DNA of 64,000 bases from Asterias rubens (taxonomy: Eukaryota > Echinodermata > Asteroidea > Forcipulatida > Asteriidae): NCBI RefSeq assembly GCF_902459465.1, contig NC_047062.1, forward strand, positions 16,995,994-17,059,993, written 5' to 3'. The notes beneath the pieces were generated by a model. It did no database searches. It saw nothing but the letters and a program-made list of their open reading frames with translations, and was not told the DNA's origin. This document shows, piece by piece, positions 22,901-34,600 of this stretch (positions are counted from its first letter, which is position 1; each line of letters begins with the position of its first letter). A program made the position numbers and the translations under genes.

Positions 22901-25900
22901 TTCCCTATGATGGCCCAGGGAGATGTAGACAGTGATTTCAGCGATGATGAACCAAGCACTCAGTATCATGCCAACCCTCACGCTCTAGAAAGTTGGTCTT
23001 TCTCCTTGGAAAATGCTGATAATCTGCCGGGGCTGACGTACACTGGCAAGAAGCCAGATGATATGGGGGACCTACCAGAGCTCCCTTACGAGATCCACAC
23101 CCAGCACAGTCTCTCCGATAAGAACTTAGCGGACTCGGTGGAAGCAATTATCGGATGTTATCTCGTGTCTTGTGGGTTCCGCAGCGCATTGATCGTCATG
23201 TCATGGATGGGACTCAGAGTACTACCTCAAATCTCTTGTGAGACAACTCCAGATGAAGCACAAGCTGTTGAAGCGGTAGACCCTGACCAAGATTCTACAC
23301 CCGTTGGCCATCAGAGCAATGATTCGAGTCCAAACAAAGAAGCCAGGGCAACTTACGGCTACCTCAAACAGCCCGAATCTCCATTCTTCAGGAGTGTTGC
23401 TAATTCTCAAGAGAAACTGGCACAACTCCTGGTTGGCATGGGCGGTTTTGAGACGACCATCAACTACAGTTTCCGAGATAAGGCTTACTTAGTCCAGGCC
23501 TTCACCCATGCATCCTACCACTACAATGGTGTCACAGATTGCTATCAAAGGTAAGAGTTAGTAATTTTCGAATTCATAAAGTACTGTAATTTAAACACTA
23601 AAAAAATAGAATTAGCTGTTGCAAACTGCTTACCAACCAAAAGGACCTATGGTTTAAATGCAAACAGTAGTTAATGGCCGGACGTTTCGACACCAGCAGA
23701 GTCTTTCTCAAGGATAATTGAAACAGTATTACAACTTTTACTTTGATCAGTTTTGTCAACAAATTCTTCTACAAAATGCTTTAAGAAATGTCTCTTTTTT
23801 GAGATACCTATTTTGCATTCTCGCAGGACTTTTTTTTCTATGATCTGAACTCTGCAAAACAGAAGAACAATTTTGCACCATTTATTCAATTCAATGGACA
23901 TTTATTTCGGTATTGTCCTCACATGATATAATACATTACATCATTGGTTTTTCATAAATATTAACAGTGGCAGTTGTAAACAGTAGCCAAAGTTATTAAC
24001 AAATCAGAAGGGCAAAACTTAGGATTGGGTGAAGCCTTGGCTTTTGTACCCTAACCTATTGACAGACTAACAAAACAATAAGACTCACAAGACAAGGGAC
24101 TACAAGGACATAATGTAGGTGTATCAACAATATACCAAAAGTAAGCCATGAAATAATTATAATGAATATGCATTGAGTAGTAATTGTTTTAATTTTTTTG
24201 AGAATATAGGTAGAGTGATTGCAGATTAAAGTTTGGTGCATGAACTTAAAGTACCTCAACAGTTTAAATGATTTTGCCAACCTTTCCCCAACATCCCAGG
24301 CTGGAGTTTCTTGGTGATGCAATCTTAGACTACCTCATCACTCGACACCTCTTTGATCATCATCAGTACCTCTCCCCCGGAGCATTGACTGATCTCCGCT
24401 CGGCTCTCGTCAATAACACCATCTTCGCCTCTCTGGCCGTCAAGTTCGGCTATCACAAATACTTCAAGGCGCTCAGCCCGGAGCTGTTTCACGTCATCAA
24501 TAACTTTGTCATTTTTGTCAAGGAGAAGAAAGAGGCCCTTGGTATGGGGTCACAGGTATGAATTAATACTATAATAATAACAACAATAATAATAATAACA
24601 ATAATATTAACGTTGAGACCAACCCAAGAACTGACTCCGCGGTAGTACAGTTAATTACGATCAAATAAGCTAAAGTAGTAGTCCCAGCCTATTTCTTTAC
24701 CATCCGCCCAGGTAATAGTAAAATAAGCAGGACAGTTCTTTTCAGAACTATGAAGAACTATGAAATCTTCCGAACACCCGAACAATCTACTTCGCGGTAG
24801 TAGAATTAAGTAAGACAGTTCTCTAAGAACAAACTCCTTACCTGGCAAGTAGAATACACACGTGGTGTTACCGCAAACCAAATATATAATAATATTAACA
24901 ATATTAACAACAAGTTAATATGTTCAGCTTTTTTCTTAAAGGCGTCTCAAAGAACTTATTATTAAAAAAATATAAAAATTAAATTGTTGTTCTTGAACTA
25001 TGTGACTCATGGATGTAGCTCCTTGTAAGGGTTTACAAGGTACTGCGGCACTTTCGGCGGGGGGAATCAAATTAAAGCAAAACATTTGTTCATCCCAGGC
25101 AACCAAAATAAAGCAAAACATTTGTTCATTCAAGGTAACCAAAATAAAGCAAAACATGTTCATCTGTTCATCCCTTGCAAGCAAATTAAAGCAAAACATT
25201 TGTAGACACACTCTCAGCTAATACACTTATAACTTGTCCCCAAAATTCTTCACCATTGTTTGTTTTTAGCTCAAAGTCTTAAACCTAGAAGGTCTGACAG
25301 GAAGCGGCAATGAAGATGAGAGTGAAGACATTGAGGTACCCAAAGCACTGGGAGATATCTTTGAGTCTGTAGCAGGAGCAGTGTATCTGGACAGTGGAAT
25401 GTCTCTGGATACTGTGTGGAGGGTCTACTACCCTCTCATGAAACCTCAGATAGGTAAGTACGGTCATGGATGAATTGGTGTCTGGATGAGATGGTATTTA
25501 ATTTAGTCTCTGGAACCCCAGGTGAATCGATGAAACCTCTTGTAGGTGTGCTGATGCTAATAGAGTTAACCTCACATAACCAAATCAATAAAACCTCACA
25601 TAATAAGTCAATGAAACCTCAAATGGGTGAGTAAATAAAACGGCACATAGGTGAATCAATGACAACTCACACGTATCGGTGTGTTGATGCTAACTCTGTC
25701 ACTGGCAATTAGTCCACATCGGCAAGTCAATGAAACCTGGCATAGCAAAATAGTGAAACCTAATATGAGTCAGTGAATCTAGCATAGACGAAGTGAATCA
25801 ATGCTCTTCATAATGCAAATAAATAAAACCTCACTTTGTCAAGTATAAATAAAACCTAACATATGTGGATCAAACAGTAATCCAGTACACTACTATCAAA

Positions 25901-27060
25901 TGATAATAAGTGCGTCTAGAATTGTTAGGCATAATTAAGACATGCTGAGATTACTGGTGCTTACATCTGGAATGTGTTAATTTGTCCGAATAATTTTAAC
26001 AAAATCCCGTAACTGTGATTGTATTGTGCAGAGCAATATGCAGCCAATCTACCAATATCACCAGTGAGGGAACTGCTTGAGATGGAACCAGAAACTGCCA
26101 GATTCGGGTAAGAAACGTCATCATTCAGTTGACATAAGAAGACTGCCTGAGTTGGTTATGTAATAGAATATGCCGTACAATGTGTTGTCTGCGTTACACA
26201 CAGAATATGATCATTTGGGTGCTCTTAGATGTCTATACTGTTTGTAAGTGTGATGTAACTTCGCTGGACCCAGAGCTGTGTACTGAGAGAGTTGTGATAA
26301 ATTGCGATGAGAAGCCATTTTCGATCCAAAAACATATGTTCTGACACCGGGTGCCCGACTAGACTGCACAATGGGTTGTGTTGTATTTAGACCGAAATGG
26401 CATCCAGCTACCACGTGACCACAGAAAACTGGTTGCCCAACACACAGCTCTGTGAAAGCCTAATCACTTTACAGGGACGGCCAGACCCCAATAGGAAATA
26501 TATTTAGCGAGGAGGATTTATGCATGAAAAAAACAGGTTCGGGGATGTGCCTTCACATGTCTTGCGAAGACTCAAGATCTTGTAAAAATGATAAGCTCCT
26601 GTCATTTAAAAAATACCTTTGAACATTGAATGAGTGATTTTTGTCTGTAACATTTTACACAAATGTATGCTAGGCTTCAGAGACATAAGTAGCCAAGCTC
26701 AGCATGTACGTTATGGAGAACGTTTGTCGTTTGGAGATTGAATCACATGCTTGTAGTTGGAGCCACTTAAATGTGATGGACATGGAAGGTGCAATTAGTT
26801 TTTTAGTATCCGGTTCACTCCCAGAACCTACTCCAATATTTTCAAAGTGTCATTTAACTCCCCATCAAATTTACCTTGTACATTTCGCTTTCTACTATTT
26901 GTACAGCCCCCCAGAGAGGACGATGGATGGCAAGACAAGAGTGACCGTCAACGTTGTTGGCAAAGGAAATTTCAAAGGGATCGGTCGTAACTATCGCATT
27001 GCCAAGGCAACGGCAGCAAGATGTGCGTTAAGACACCTCAAGAGTCATATGAAGAAATGA
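10963..27060 (+). CDS. DICER1: Endoribonuclease Dicer, complete
   Basis: Fifteen coding exons: 10963-11067, 13950-14112, 14556-15878, 16431-16609, 17059-17213, 17992-18139, 18525-18600, 18926-19065, 19611-19790, 20280-20493, 21180-23550, 24300-24555, 25270-25453, 26032-26107, 26907-27060. Total 5724 nt, 1907 residues (human Dicer is 1922). Domains: helicase about 30-590 with motif I SNAGKT, DECH at 157, STAS, and motif [10 protein letters not shown]; dimerisation domain (DUF283) about 625-725; platform and PAZ about 750-1075; RNase IIIa with ERLEMLGD near 1333 and [10 protein letters not shown] near 1541; RNase IIIb with [12 protein letters not shown] near 1685 and [10 protein letters not shown] near 1794; dsRBD about 1840-1907. 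All four acidic residues of both RNase III centres are present. Acidic low-complexity linkers precede and interrupt RNase IIIa. It processes pre-miRNA and dsRNA in the cytoplasm. An in-frame TAG seven codons upstream supports the start. Confidence 0.97.
13048..13119 (+). tRNA. tRNA-Gly (anticodon TCC)
   Basis: A 72-nt cloverleaf. Acceptor GCGTTGG pairs with CCAACGC, followed by discriminator A. The D-arm region is TGGTATAGCGGTGAG, the anticodon loop is CTTCCAA within a TTGC/GCAA stem, and the T arm is CCCGGGTTCGACTCCCGG. A and B boxes are intact and there is no intron. It lies in Dicer intron 1 on the same strand, so it has its own Pol III promoter inside a Pol II unit. Confidence 0.97.
13123..13131 (+). 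terminator. Pol III terminator of tRNA-Gly
   Basis: A run of seven T residues begins a few bases after the tRNA 3' end, the standard RNA polymerase III stop. Confidence 0.85.
14312..14465. mobile_element. MITE-like element with telomere-like core
   Basis: Imperfect terminal inverted repeats (TTACACTCCTATGTTCAGAC versus the reverse complement of a GTTGATGGAATATAGAGCAG end) flank a core of AACCCTAACCCTTACCCTAAC-like repeats. A second copy is at 27690-27885. It lies in Dicer intron 2. Confidence 0.5.
16635..16757. mobile_element. Palindromic MITE-like element
   Basis: The left end TTCACAAAGAGTTAAGAC and the right end TCCTAACTCTTTGTGAA are inverted copies. It sits at the start of Dicer intron 4 and belongs to the same family as 1393-1543. 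Confidence 0.6.
17300..17565 (+). mobile_element. LINE 3' end remnant (L2/CR1-like)
   Basis: The plus strand encodes [30 protein letters not shown] and a stop. This is the typical C-terminus of non-LTR reverse-transcriptase ORFs. It is followed by a short tail ending TGTTGTAATTATTATTATT. It lies in Dicer intron 5. Confidence 0.75.
19388..19526 (+). repeat. Degenerate tandem repeat, ~25-bp unit
   Basis: About six imperfect copies of a unit like GTATAGTACATTGGTTGCTA occur back to back in Dicer intron 8. Confidence 0.75.
20825..21020 (+). repeat. Minisatellite, 49 bp x 4 perfect copies
   Basis: Four identical 49-bp units start at 20825, 20874, 20923 and 20972 with GCATATTGCACCACAGC. They lie in Dicer intron 10. 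Perfect identity implies recent expansion, and copy number may vary between individuals. Confidence 0.95.
23655..23725 (+). repeat. Dispersed repeat (TTAATGGCCGGACGTTTCGA)
   Basis: A segment reading TAGTTAATGGCC, then CGTTTCGACACCAGCAGAGT and TTTCTC recurs at 48915-49015, where it forms an inverted pair. It is in Dicer intron 11. Confidence 0.45.
24632..24890 (-). mobile_element. Dispersed inverted-repeat element (GTTTGCGGTAACACC family)
   Basis: The right end reads GTGGTGTTACCGCAAACC and the interior carries CTACTACCGCGGA-type words in both orientations. Copies are at 42683-42881 and 49948-50290. It lies in Dicer intron 12. Confidence 0.65.
25065..25204 (+). repeat. Tandem repeat, 36-42 bp x 4
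   Basis: The word AAAGCAAAACAT starts at 25074, 25110, 25146 and 25188, each followed by TTTGTTCAT-like sequence. It is in Dicer intron 12. Confidence 0.8.
25526..25870 (+). repeat. Degenerate array resembling the exon 13/intron 13 junction of Dicer
   Basis: Intron 13 carries many copies of an ATGAAACCTCACATAG-like word. The word resembles the 3' end of the exon just upstream (ATGAAACCTCAGATAG followed by GTAAGT). Several copies are followed by GTG or GTGAG, so they resemble weak 5' splice sites. Confidence 0.6.
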
Positions 27061-27102
27061 GTTGCGTAGACTTGCTCAGAGGAGCGGGTGAACTCACAGT
27101 CC

Positions 27103-27489
27103 TTAAAAGCAGTGGACACTATTGGTAATTACTCCAAATAATTATTAGCATAAAACCTTATTTGGTAACGAATAACGGGGAGAGGTTGATAGTATAAAAC
27201 ATTGTGAGAAACGGCTCCCTCTGAAGTGGAGTAGTTTTCGAGAAAGAAGTAATTTTCCACGAATTTGATTTCAAGACCTCAGATTTAGAATTTGAGATCT
27301 CGAAATCAAGCATCTGAAAGCACACAACTTCGTGTGACAAGGGTGTTTTTTCTTCCATTATTATCCCGCAACTTTGACGACCAATTTAGGTCAAATTTGC
27401 ACAGGTTTAATATTTTATGCATACTGTGGAGATACATCAAGTGAGAAGACTGGTCTTTGACAATTACCAATAGTGTCCACTGTCTTTAA
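27103..27489. mobile_element. TTAA-flanked MITE, family 1
   Basis: About 387 bp bounded by TTAA, in the Dicer 3' flank or 3' UTR. The left end reads AGCAGTGGACACTATTGG and the right end CCAATAGTGTCCACTGTCTT, forming terminal inverted repeats. The core has the hairpin GAGACCTCA/TGAGGTCTC. Inverted ends with TTAA at both borders are the signature of piggyBac-type non-autonomous elements; no transposase is present. Confidence 0.85.
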
Positions 27490-27689
27490 TAGGACTAGGA
27501 GTGCCATTGATGAACCTTCTTACATTTGGCAAGATTTTCCAGCAACGCATATGTAACAACATTAGATAATTTAATGTGTGTACGAATTCTTCTCATAGTT
27601 ACATTTTCAGTACCAAACGCATAATGGTTTTGTAAATACACAAATTAGCATGTCCGGTGAATCACCAGATTTTCCATAGCATTTTCACA

Positions 27690-27885
27690 AAGTGTTGGGT
27701 CAAGGAGTCACCAATCCTCGCAACCCTACATGGTGCTAGCAGATATGGTAAGCCGGTTATACACCCTATGTTTTGACACCCATAGTGTATTTGCCTCACT
27801 CTAGCCCTAAACCCTAGTGTGTAAATCATCAGGGGGGGGGGGGGTTTCAGAACAAACAGATGTTGGAACATAGAGCAGTCACAGG
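27690..27885. mobile_element. MITE-like element, copy of the telomere-like family
   Basis: Shares ACACCCTATGTTTTGACACC-like and GGAACATAGAGCAGTCAC ends and a CCCTAAACCCTAG core with 14312-14465. It contains a 13-15 base G run. Confidence 0.5.
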
Positions 27886-29127
27886 CAAAACGATCTATCT
27901 TAATAATGATCTGAAATTAATTTTTACCCATGTCATCTAAATTAATTGTCAGCAAGGCTCAACTTCATAGATCTGCTTAAACAGAACAAAGTTGCTCAAC
28001 AAATTACAACCATTCACAAATGGTTCACACAACATGATGTTTGACCAATGTACCTCTCTAAAACACTTTGAAGTTGATTATATTACGTGGGGGTGGGGGG
28101 GGGGGCGTTAATCGGTTTATTTTTATGATATCAAGTGTGTTGTACAGTATGCTCTTGCCTTTTTTTCATACAATTTTCCATCTTTTGATTTTCTAGAGCT
28201 GGAGATTATAATAATAGGTATCCTTATCATGTGTAATAAATTCAACCACTAGTATGTAGCACTTTGCAAATATTAAGGTGCTAACAAATAATTATGAAAA
28301 TCACTGCTTTTGAAATTACTTTATTATTGTACTTTGCTACTTTGTTTTTTTTTTATACTCCAACCTTACGCATGTACTAGTTTGATTGAAACTTTATAGA
28401 TCACTGTATTAGTTCGCATTTTAGTCTTCTTTTAAAGTTGTGTAAAACTGCTTTTTAATGCTTTTGATTTTTGTAGTGTTTTGTTTAGGCTTCTAAGTAC
28501 TTTTGTAAAACATAAATTGCAATTTTTCAATTTAAGGAACGAACACCATGCAGCTGCTTCATTAAGACGTGAAACTATTGACAAATTTGGGGAATTTAAT
28601 GAATTGTTTGTTCCTCATGATCTGTGGACAGATTGTGTTACCATAAAATATTTGCCAGCATTTAATTTTGAATTAATTTAGGATGATCTTTTGCCCCTTA
28701 AAATCTAACATTTTAAAGTGATTTATTTCAACTCGAGGATTTCGTCTTGACAAACAAATAAGCTCACAAAGTATGTATACATAACAAAATATTATTACTT
28801 TTAATCATCATCATTAAAACAATTATCTTTCAATAAGCGGGTTTTCCCGATATGCATTTTACATTTCCAAAGAGAGAGGCACTGTTCATTATTAAGACAT
28901 CATTTAAACCACTTTCATGAATCACATACGACATTTACATGAGAGAAAGACAACAACAAAAGAACCATCATATTAATTTTTTATAATTCCGATCATATTA
29001 GTATTTCATATAAACATTTTATTGGGTTAATATTATCATTTCGGTTTTTACCGTTGCACCGATGAGTGATAGGCATTGTAAGCTCAGCGCTTTCCAGTAT
29101 CCTCTTGGAAAAGTTGTACTACTGCGC

Positions 29128-29215
29128 TGGGATTCGAACCCACAACCCCCTGCTCTCTTGAGCAGATGTCTGAAGTAGCAGACCACAGAGCTTGCCCACC
29201 CAGAGGCCAGTGCAA
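29128..29215 (-). repeat. tRNA-derived SINE head
   Basis: Minus-strand B box GGGTTCGAATCCC near 29130-29142 and an A-box-like segment near 29190. The arms do not form a canonical tRNA. Confidence 0.6.
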
Positions 29216-29330
29216 CCTCATAAATAGCAGCAGGTACAAACAAAATAAATAATTTAGTATGTAGATTACAGTATTTATAGCATATTGTTGATTAGGTGAA
29301 GCTTTTTGAAACCAATGTTAATTGTCTTAA

Positions 29331-29712
29331 TTAAAGGCAGTGGACACAATAGGTAATTACTCAAAACAATTGTCAGCATAACAGCTTTCTTGGTGACGAG
29401 CAATGGAGAGCTGTTGATAATACAAAACATTGTGAGAAATGGCTCCATCTGAAGTAACATAGTTTTCAAGAAAGAAGTAATTTTCCACGAATTTGATTTC
29501 AAGACCTCAAAGATTGGAGGTCTCGAAATCAAGCATCTGAAAACACACAACTCTGTGTGACAAGGCTGTTTTTCACCCCAATTATTATCTTGCAACTTTG
29601 ATGACCAATTGAGTTAAAATTTTCACAGGTTTGTTATTTTGTGCATGTGTTGAGATACACCAAGTGAGAAGACTTGTCTTTGAAAATTACCAAAGGTGTC
29701 CAGTGTCTTTAA
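29331..29712. mobile_element. TTAA-flanked MITE, family 1
   Basis: Starts TTAAAGGCAGTGGACACAAT and ends GTGTCCAGTGTCTTTAA. Same internal GAGACCTC hairpin as the copy at 27.1 kb. Confidence 0.85.
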
Positions 29713-30395
29713 CGCTTTAATTTGTATATTAGGCACAAAAAAACTCAATCTAAACAAACCCCATTTCCATCAGGATCTGTGGAGCTGCAGCTTTCCTTTT
29801 ATCGAACATCTGCACATGTACAATGTATTCCAGATAATATTCACTATGGCAAGGAAGACATCTCATTTTCAGTTGAAGCTATCTTAGTGTTTTGGAAAAT
29901 CAAGCTCTGGATGGAATGAACAAAGTTTCTTTGCTGTTTAAAATATCTCTCTCTGACTGAACAATGTCAAATTTTTAAAACTCATTGTGAATTTTATTGT
30001 TTTTTTAAAGTTGAAGTACATGTACTCCACATTGCATGTGTATTCAACATTTCATTAAGCATGTTAAGCGCCCATTTTCCCCCCAATTTGTGGCGGATTC
30101 CGGCGCTTTACAAATGCAACAGTATCTAGGTTTTTAAGTTCATTGTGAATTTGGTTGTTTTAGGAGGATGAAGAACACTGCATAGTACATTTAACATTTG
30201 ACTTGTTAAAACAAGCCGCATGTTTGTTCCAATAAGCTTGTTTAGCGCCCATTTGTGGCAGATTCCAGCAGTTTAAGTCTTTATCATCTAACAAAATGAA
30301 TTGTACCAAACAGTTCAATATTCACTGTAAGTGTAATGATTAGTTATTCTTTCTGATTAATATAACCCTGTAATGACTACAAGTCCAATACCTGC

Positions 30396-30418
30396 AATAA
30401 AAGAAATGGGGCAATAAA
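30396..30418 (+). promoter_or_regulatory. Candidate poly(A) signals
   Basis: Two AATAAA hexamers at 30396-30401 and 30413-30418 on the Dicer strand. They could end a 3.3-kb Dicer 3' UTR, but nothing in the sequence proves the link. Confidence 0.3.
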
Positions 30419-30564
30419 AACTTTAGTACCTATGCATGGCACTTTAAGTCTTGTGACTCCAGCTCTTTCCGTCCGTCATTCAATGTTCAAATGTTTTGTT
30501 GACGTCATTAGAAATTAATATTAATTTTGGTTTGACCCATATACACCGATTTGCGTAAGCACCT

Positions 30565-30809
30565 GGGCCCAATTTCATAGAGCTGCTTAAGCACAAAATT
30601 TTGCTTAAGCAAAAAAAATCCTTGCTTAGTAAAATCAGATTACCGGCCAAGACTCCACTCAATTGTTATGCTAAGTAAACAACAGCTAAATACCAGTCAC
30701 AAGCAATGTATGTGGCATGAAATTTTTGCCAGTAACATGTGAAAAACAAGCGAGGTATTTTTGTGCTTAAGCAATTTTTTTGCTTAAGCAGCTCTATGAA
30801 ATTGGCCCC
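30565..30809. mobile_element. MITE with GGGCCCAATTTCATAGAGCT ends
   Basis: Terminal inverted repeats of about 45 bp: GGGCCCAATTTCATAGAGCT then GCTTAAGCA at the left, and GCTTAAGCAGCTCTATGAA then ATTGGCCCC at the right. A diverged relative is at 44641-44873. Confidence 0.8.
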
Positions 30810-30846
30810 TGATACTCGGTACTTAACCGAGCTCTGTGAAAATAAA

Positions 30847-30945
30847 CCACAGGTATAGGGGTTGGGATTTGAACCCACTACCTTTGCAATTCTAGAGCAG
30901 TGTCTTACCAACTGGAGGTAGACCACAGAGATTGCCCGGTAGCTA
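30847..30945 (-). repeat. tRNA-derived SINE head
   Basis: Minus-strand B-box-like GGGTTCAAATCCC at about 30866, followed by an A-box-like segment near 30930. Confidence 0.55.
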
Positions 30946-31694
30946 GAAGCAGTTCAAATCCTATATTTTAGCAGCGGGTGTACATCAATGTACATGGGTA
31001 AAACAAAACTAAATGCAATTGGGACGCACGGTAAACTGACCTCCCTGTCAACTTACCGCGACCTTCGGCCTGTTAGTTTTACATCACGGTCATGGTAAGC
31101 TGACAGAGAAGTAAGTTTTCACAGCCGCTTAAAAGTCCAATCGGAACAGCTTTGCTCTACCGCGACTACACTGTAAAACGCTTTGCAAACGTCGCGGAAT
31201 GAAAGTCCAGGTAGGTGGGAACATACGGTAGGATTACATCAAAGCCAGTCTCGGAAACTTTCCCTGAAAAGTCCAATAGATACACGGCTAAAGACTGACA
31301 TTCACAGAGACCATAAGCCCTTCTCATAAACCTTCAAGCCTGAAGAAGACTTGTTCACCACTCGCTAACCTGGTGCCCCCACCATAGGGTGTGAGACCCA
31401 GAGGGGCAAGGGGGAACTATTGCAATCAAATAAACAACAAAGTACACTAAAGTAAACCAAATATTTACCAAGTAATTCATTGTCAGGCCTGTATGCTTCG
31501 TTTTTGAAAGGGCAAGGGCACCAATGTATTTTCGCTTTGGTAAAGGGCACCCTTTGAGGAAATTGTAAATTTCTATTGTAGCATTTTAAGGGCACCAAGG
31601 CAATGACCAGGGGGCATGGAGGCAATCGCCTTCCTTGCCTCAGTAAAGAATCAGGCCTGCATTGTAATAGGAAAGGAAAACATCACTTTGGTCA

Positions 31695-34600
31695 TCAGGT
31701 AGTGTCTCTCTGCACCATCAGACAAGCATCAAGAATGTTCTTGCGATTCTGCTGAACTTTCTGCAGCATCAAATATGAGTCAAGCCCCTCACAGACCTGC
31801 ATACAAATAAAACGCACATAAAAACCTTATTAGTATTTTGCAGTTTATGAAGGAGTACACCTTGGAACCAAGGAGGAAGGGAAATGTTAATAGAAGGTAC
31901 GACAAAATACTAACTGACTGATAGGGAAATACCAATATTAAACGACACCTCTTAATTATTTTGCAGTTTCTGAAGGAGTATACCTCAGAACCAAGGAGAA
32001 TGGAAATGTTTAGTAGAAGGTACAACAAATACTAACTGACTGATAGGGAAATACGAATATTAAACAACACCTCTTAATTATTTTGCAATTTCTTATAAGG
32101 TGTACAAATAAATACTTGTGTGTGAATTATCATTACTGTATTAACAAAGTTAATATGGAGGAGTGCTACTTAGATCCAAGGATGGAAATGTTTTGGAAGG
32201 TACTTAAAATACTAACTGACCGACAAAGAAATTCCAATATCATACAACACCTCTTCATTCTTTTGCAATTTCTGAAGGGGTGCCTCTGAGGTAAGTAAAC
32301 TAATTGTGTGTAAATTATCAATACTTATGTGTGAATTATCCATACTGTAAAAATTAATTTTGAGGAAGACAATTCTGATCAGAGGAGGATGGAAATGTTT
32401 CAGAAGCTACACACACATACTAACTGACAAGGAAATGGCAATATAATTTAGAATACAGATTTACAATCAGCGTGTCCTTACTACAATGACATGCAGAACA
32501 AAAGAGAAGGAACACAAATTGATAACAGCATACAGAGCTATGGAAATGGCATATCAGTTGGTAGCCTGAACGTCTGACGTCATTCTTTGAGGTTCGTGAA
32601 TAACGCCAGAGACTGGCCTCAAAAATTGCAAAACCGGCGTGTAGTTTGACCTCTGACCCCGGTCATTTCACATATAGATACGCAGTCAAATTCCATTGCG
32701 GACTTGAAAGCAGTGACTATTTGGGCATCTATGTCACTGCACCCATCCAATGATATCATTGTATCCAATGGAATCACTGGATCTAGCGGCAGCGACCTGT
32801 CTAATTTATCCTTGCGTATAAAGACAGGGGCCCAGTCTAATCAGTTGGTTGAACAGGGTGAATGGGAGACTTTTGGGACGCTTGGTGGCAGCAGACTTAC
32901 CAGGTAAAATCCATTGTTCTCGGTCATGTGCGCACACTCAGAACTATGTAAACAATGGAAATTTACCTGGTAAGTCTGCTGCCACCTAGCGTCCTAAAGT
33001 CTCCATTAGAACAAAGTGTGGTTCTCAATAAATACAGCTATAACTACATGTATGCTATGTTGATGAAGATAGGAGCCAAATAGGTGGTAGAATACGGATT
33101 CACAATCAGCGTGTCCCAAACACAATGACATGCAGGGTAAAGACATAGGCAATAACAAAAGATAAGGAACACAAATTGATAACACATAGAGCTAAGGAAT
33201 TGGTATTTCAGTTGGTTAAACAGGGTGAATTTAGAATAAAATGTAGTTCTCAATAAACACAGCTCTGCCATGCTGATGAAAAATGGGTGGTCGAAAAGGA
33301 GGTGGTTGATGATCAGCATAGGCCCATCTGCTAGGCAGTAATTTGATTAACACCAGTCCGGAATACAATGTGAAGTTAAAACTGTTAAAACATGCTGTTT
33401 AGATATGAAAAGAAATTTTAACAATGTGTTTTCATTTTTTATTTTGGGTTGAACAAAGAAAAATTGACTCAAGCAAGATTTGAACCAAAGACCTCCAGGT
33501 TAATAGGTTGCTCTAACCTGAGCTATCTAGCCCTATGTTGGCAGTCTAATTTTTCTTTACTCATCTCAAACTTAAAATTTCTTGTATTTTCCCATTGGGT
33601 TGTTGGTTAGTATAGTGAATAGAGGTCTAAAAGTCTTGTCTTCACAACCAACATTAATAAATGAAATAATAAATGAACAAATAAAGAAATTTCCCCTACC
33701 TTAGTTTTCTCATTACTCCCTTGAGGTTTGAAAGTGGATGTCAACATAGGACCATTGAGCTGAACCTCAAGGGTCTTGTCAAGAAGCTTCTTTCTGAATG
33801 CCTTGAAACTCCTCTTCTCATTCTCCTAAATAGAATCAAATAAATTGAAATAATAAAAATTGACTGGAGTGGGATTTGAACCAATGTGTTAAATAACCGT
33901 GCCAGCGCTCTACCAACATATGCTGGCGGTCTCCCTTTTTTGTCAGTATCTTTGTTTTGGGGGTGTACAAATAATATGCAGTTTGCTAGAACAAAAGGTT
34001 TGCCTCAGTGTTTCTGACAGATACTGTTGAGTTCAATCAGTACCTTCATTGGACACTTTCGGAACGGAAACAAAATTAAAAGTTCACAGATTTACAAGTA
34101 ACTTACAGGGTTTACAGAAGGTAATGATAAAAGACTTCTCTTGAAATATTTTTCCATGAAATGCTTTACTTTTTGAGAAAACATGAAAACAATATCAATT
34201 CTCGATATCGAGAATTACGGATTTATTTTAAACACATGTCATGACACGGCGAAACGTGCGGAAACAAGGGTGGGTTTTCCCGGTTTTTTGCTCCCGACTC
34301 CGATGACCGATTGAGCCTAAATTTTCACAGGTTTGTTATTTTATATATAAGTTGTGATACACGAAGTGTGGGCCTTGGACAATACTGTTTACCGAAAGTG
34401 TCCAATGGCTTTAAGCCCATGGTCATATTTGTGGAGTAATTGCCAAAGGTACATGTATACACTCCCTTTAAAGGCAGTGGACACTATTGGTAATTACTCA
34501 AAATAATTGTTATCATAAAACCTTTCTTGGTGACAAGTAATGGGGAGAGTTTGATGGTATAAAACGTTGTGAGAAACAGCTCCCTCTGAAGTGCCATAGT

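Larger units (their letters stand above)
27490..30395. other. Dicer 3' flank, probably including 3' UTR
   Basis: AT-rich sequence after the Dicer stop. It holds no supported coding exon, two MITEs, a SINE, G-rich runs near 27832 and 28089, and one AATAAA at 28235. Where the transcript ends is unknown. Confidence 0.4.

Noticed and set aside
29696-29919. Possible extra exon after Dicer (VELQLSFYRTSAHVQC)
   Set aside because: No clear splice acceptor, no homology recognised, and it directly follows a MITE; more likely 3' flank.
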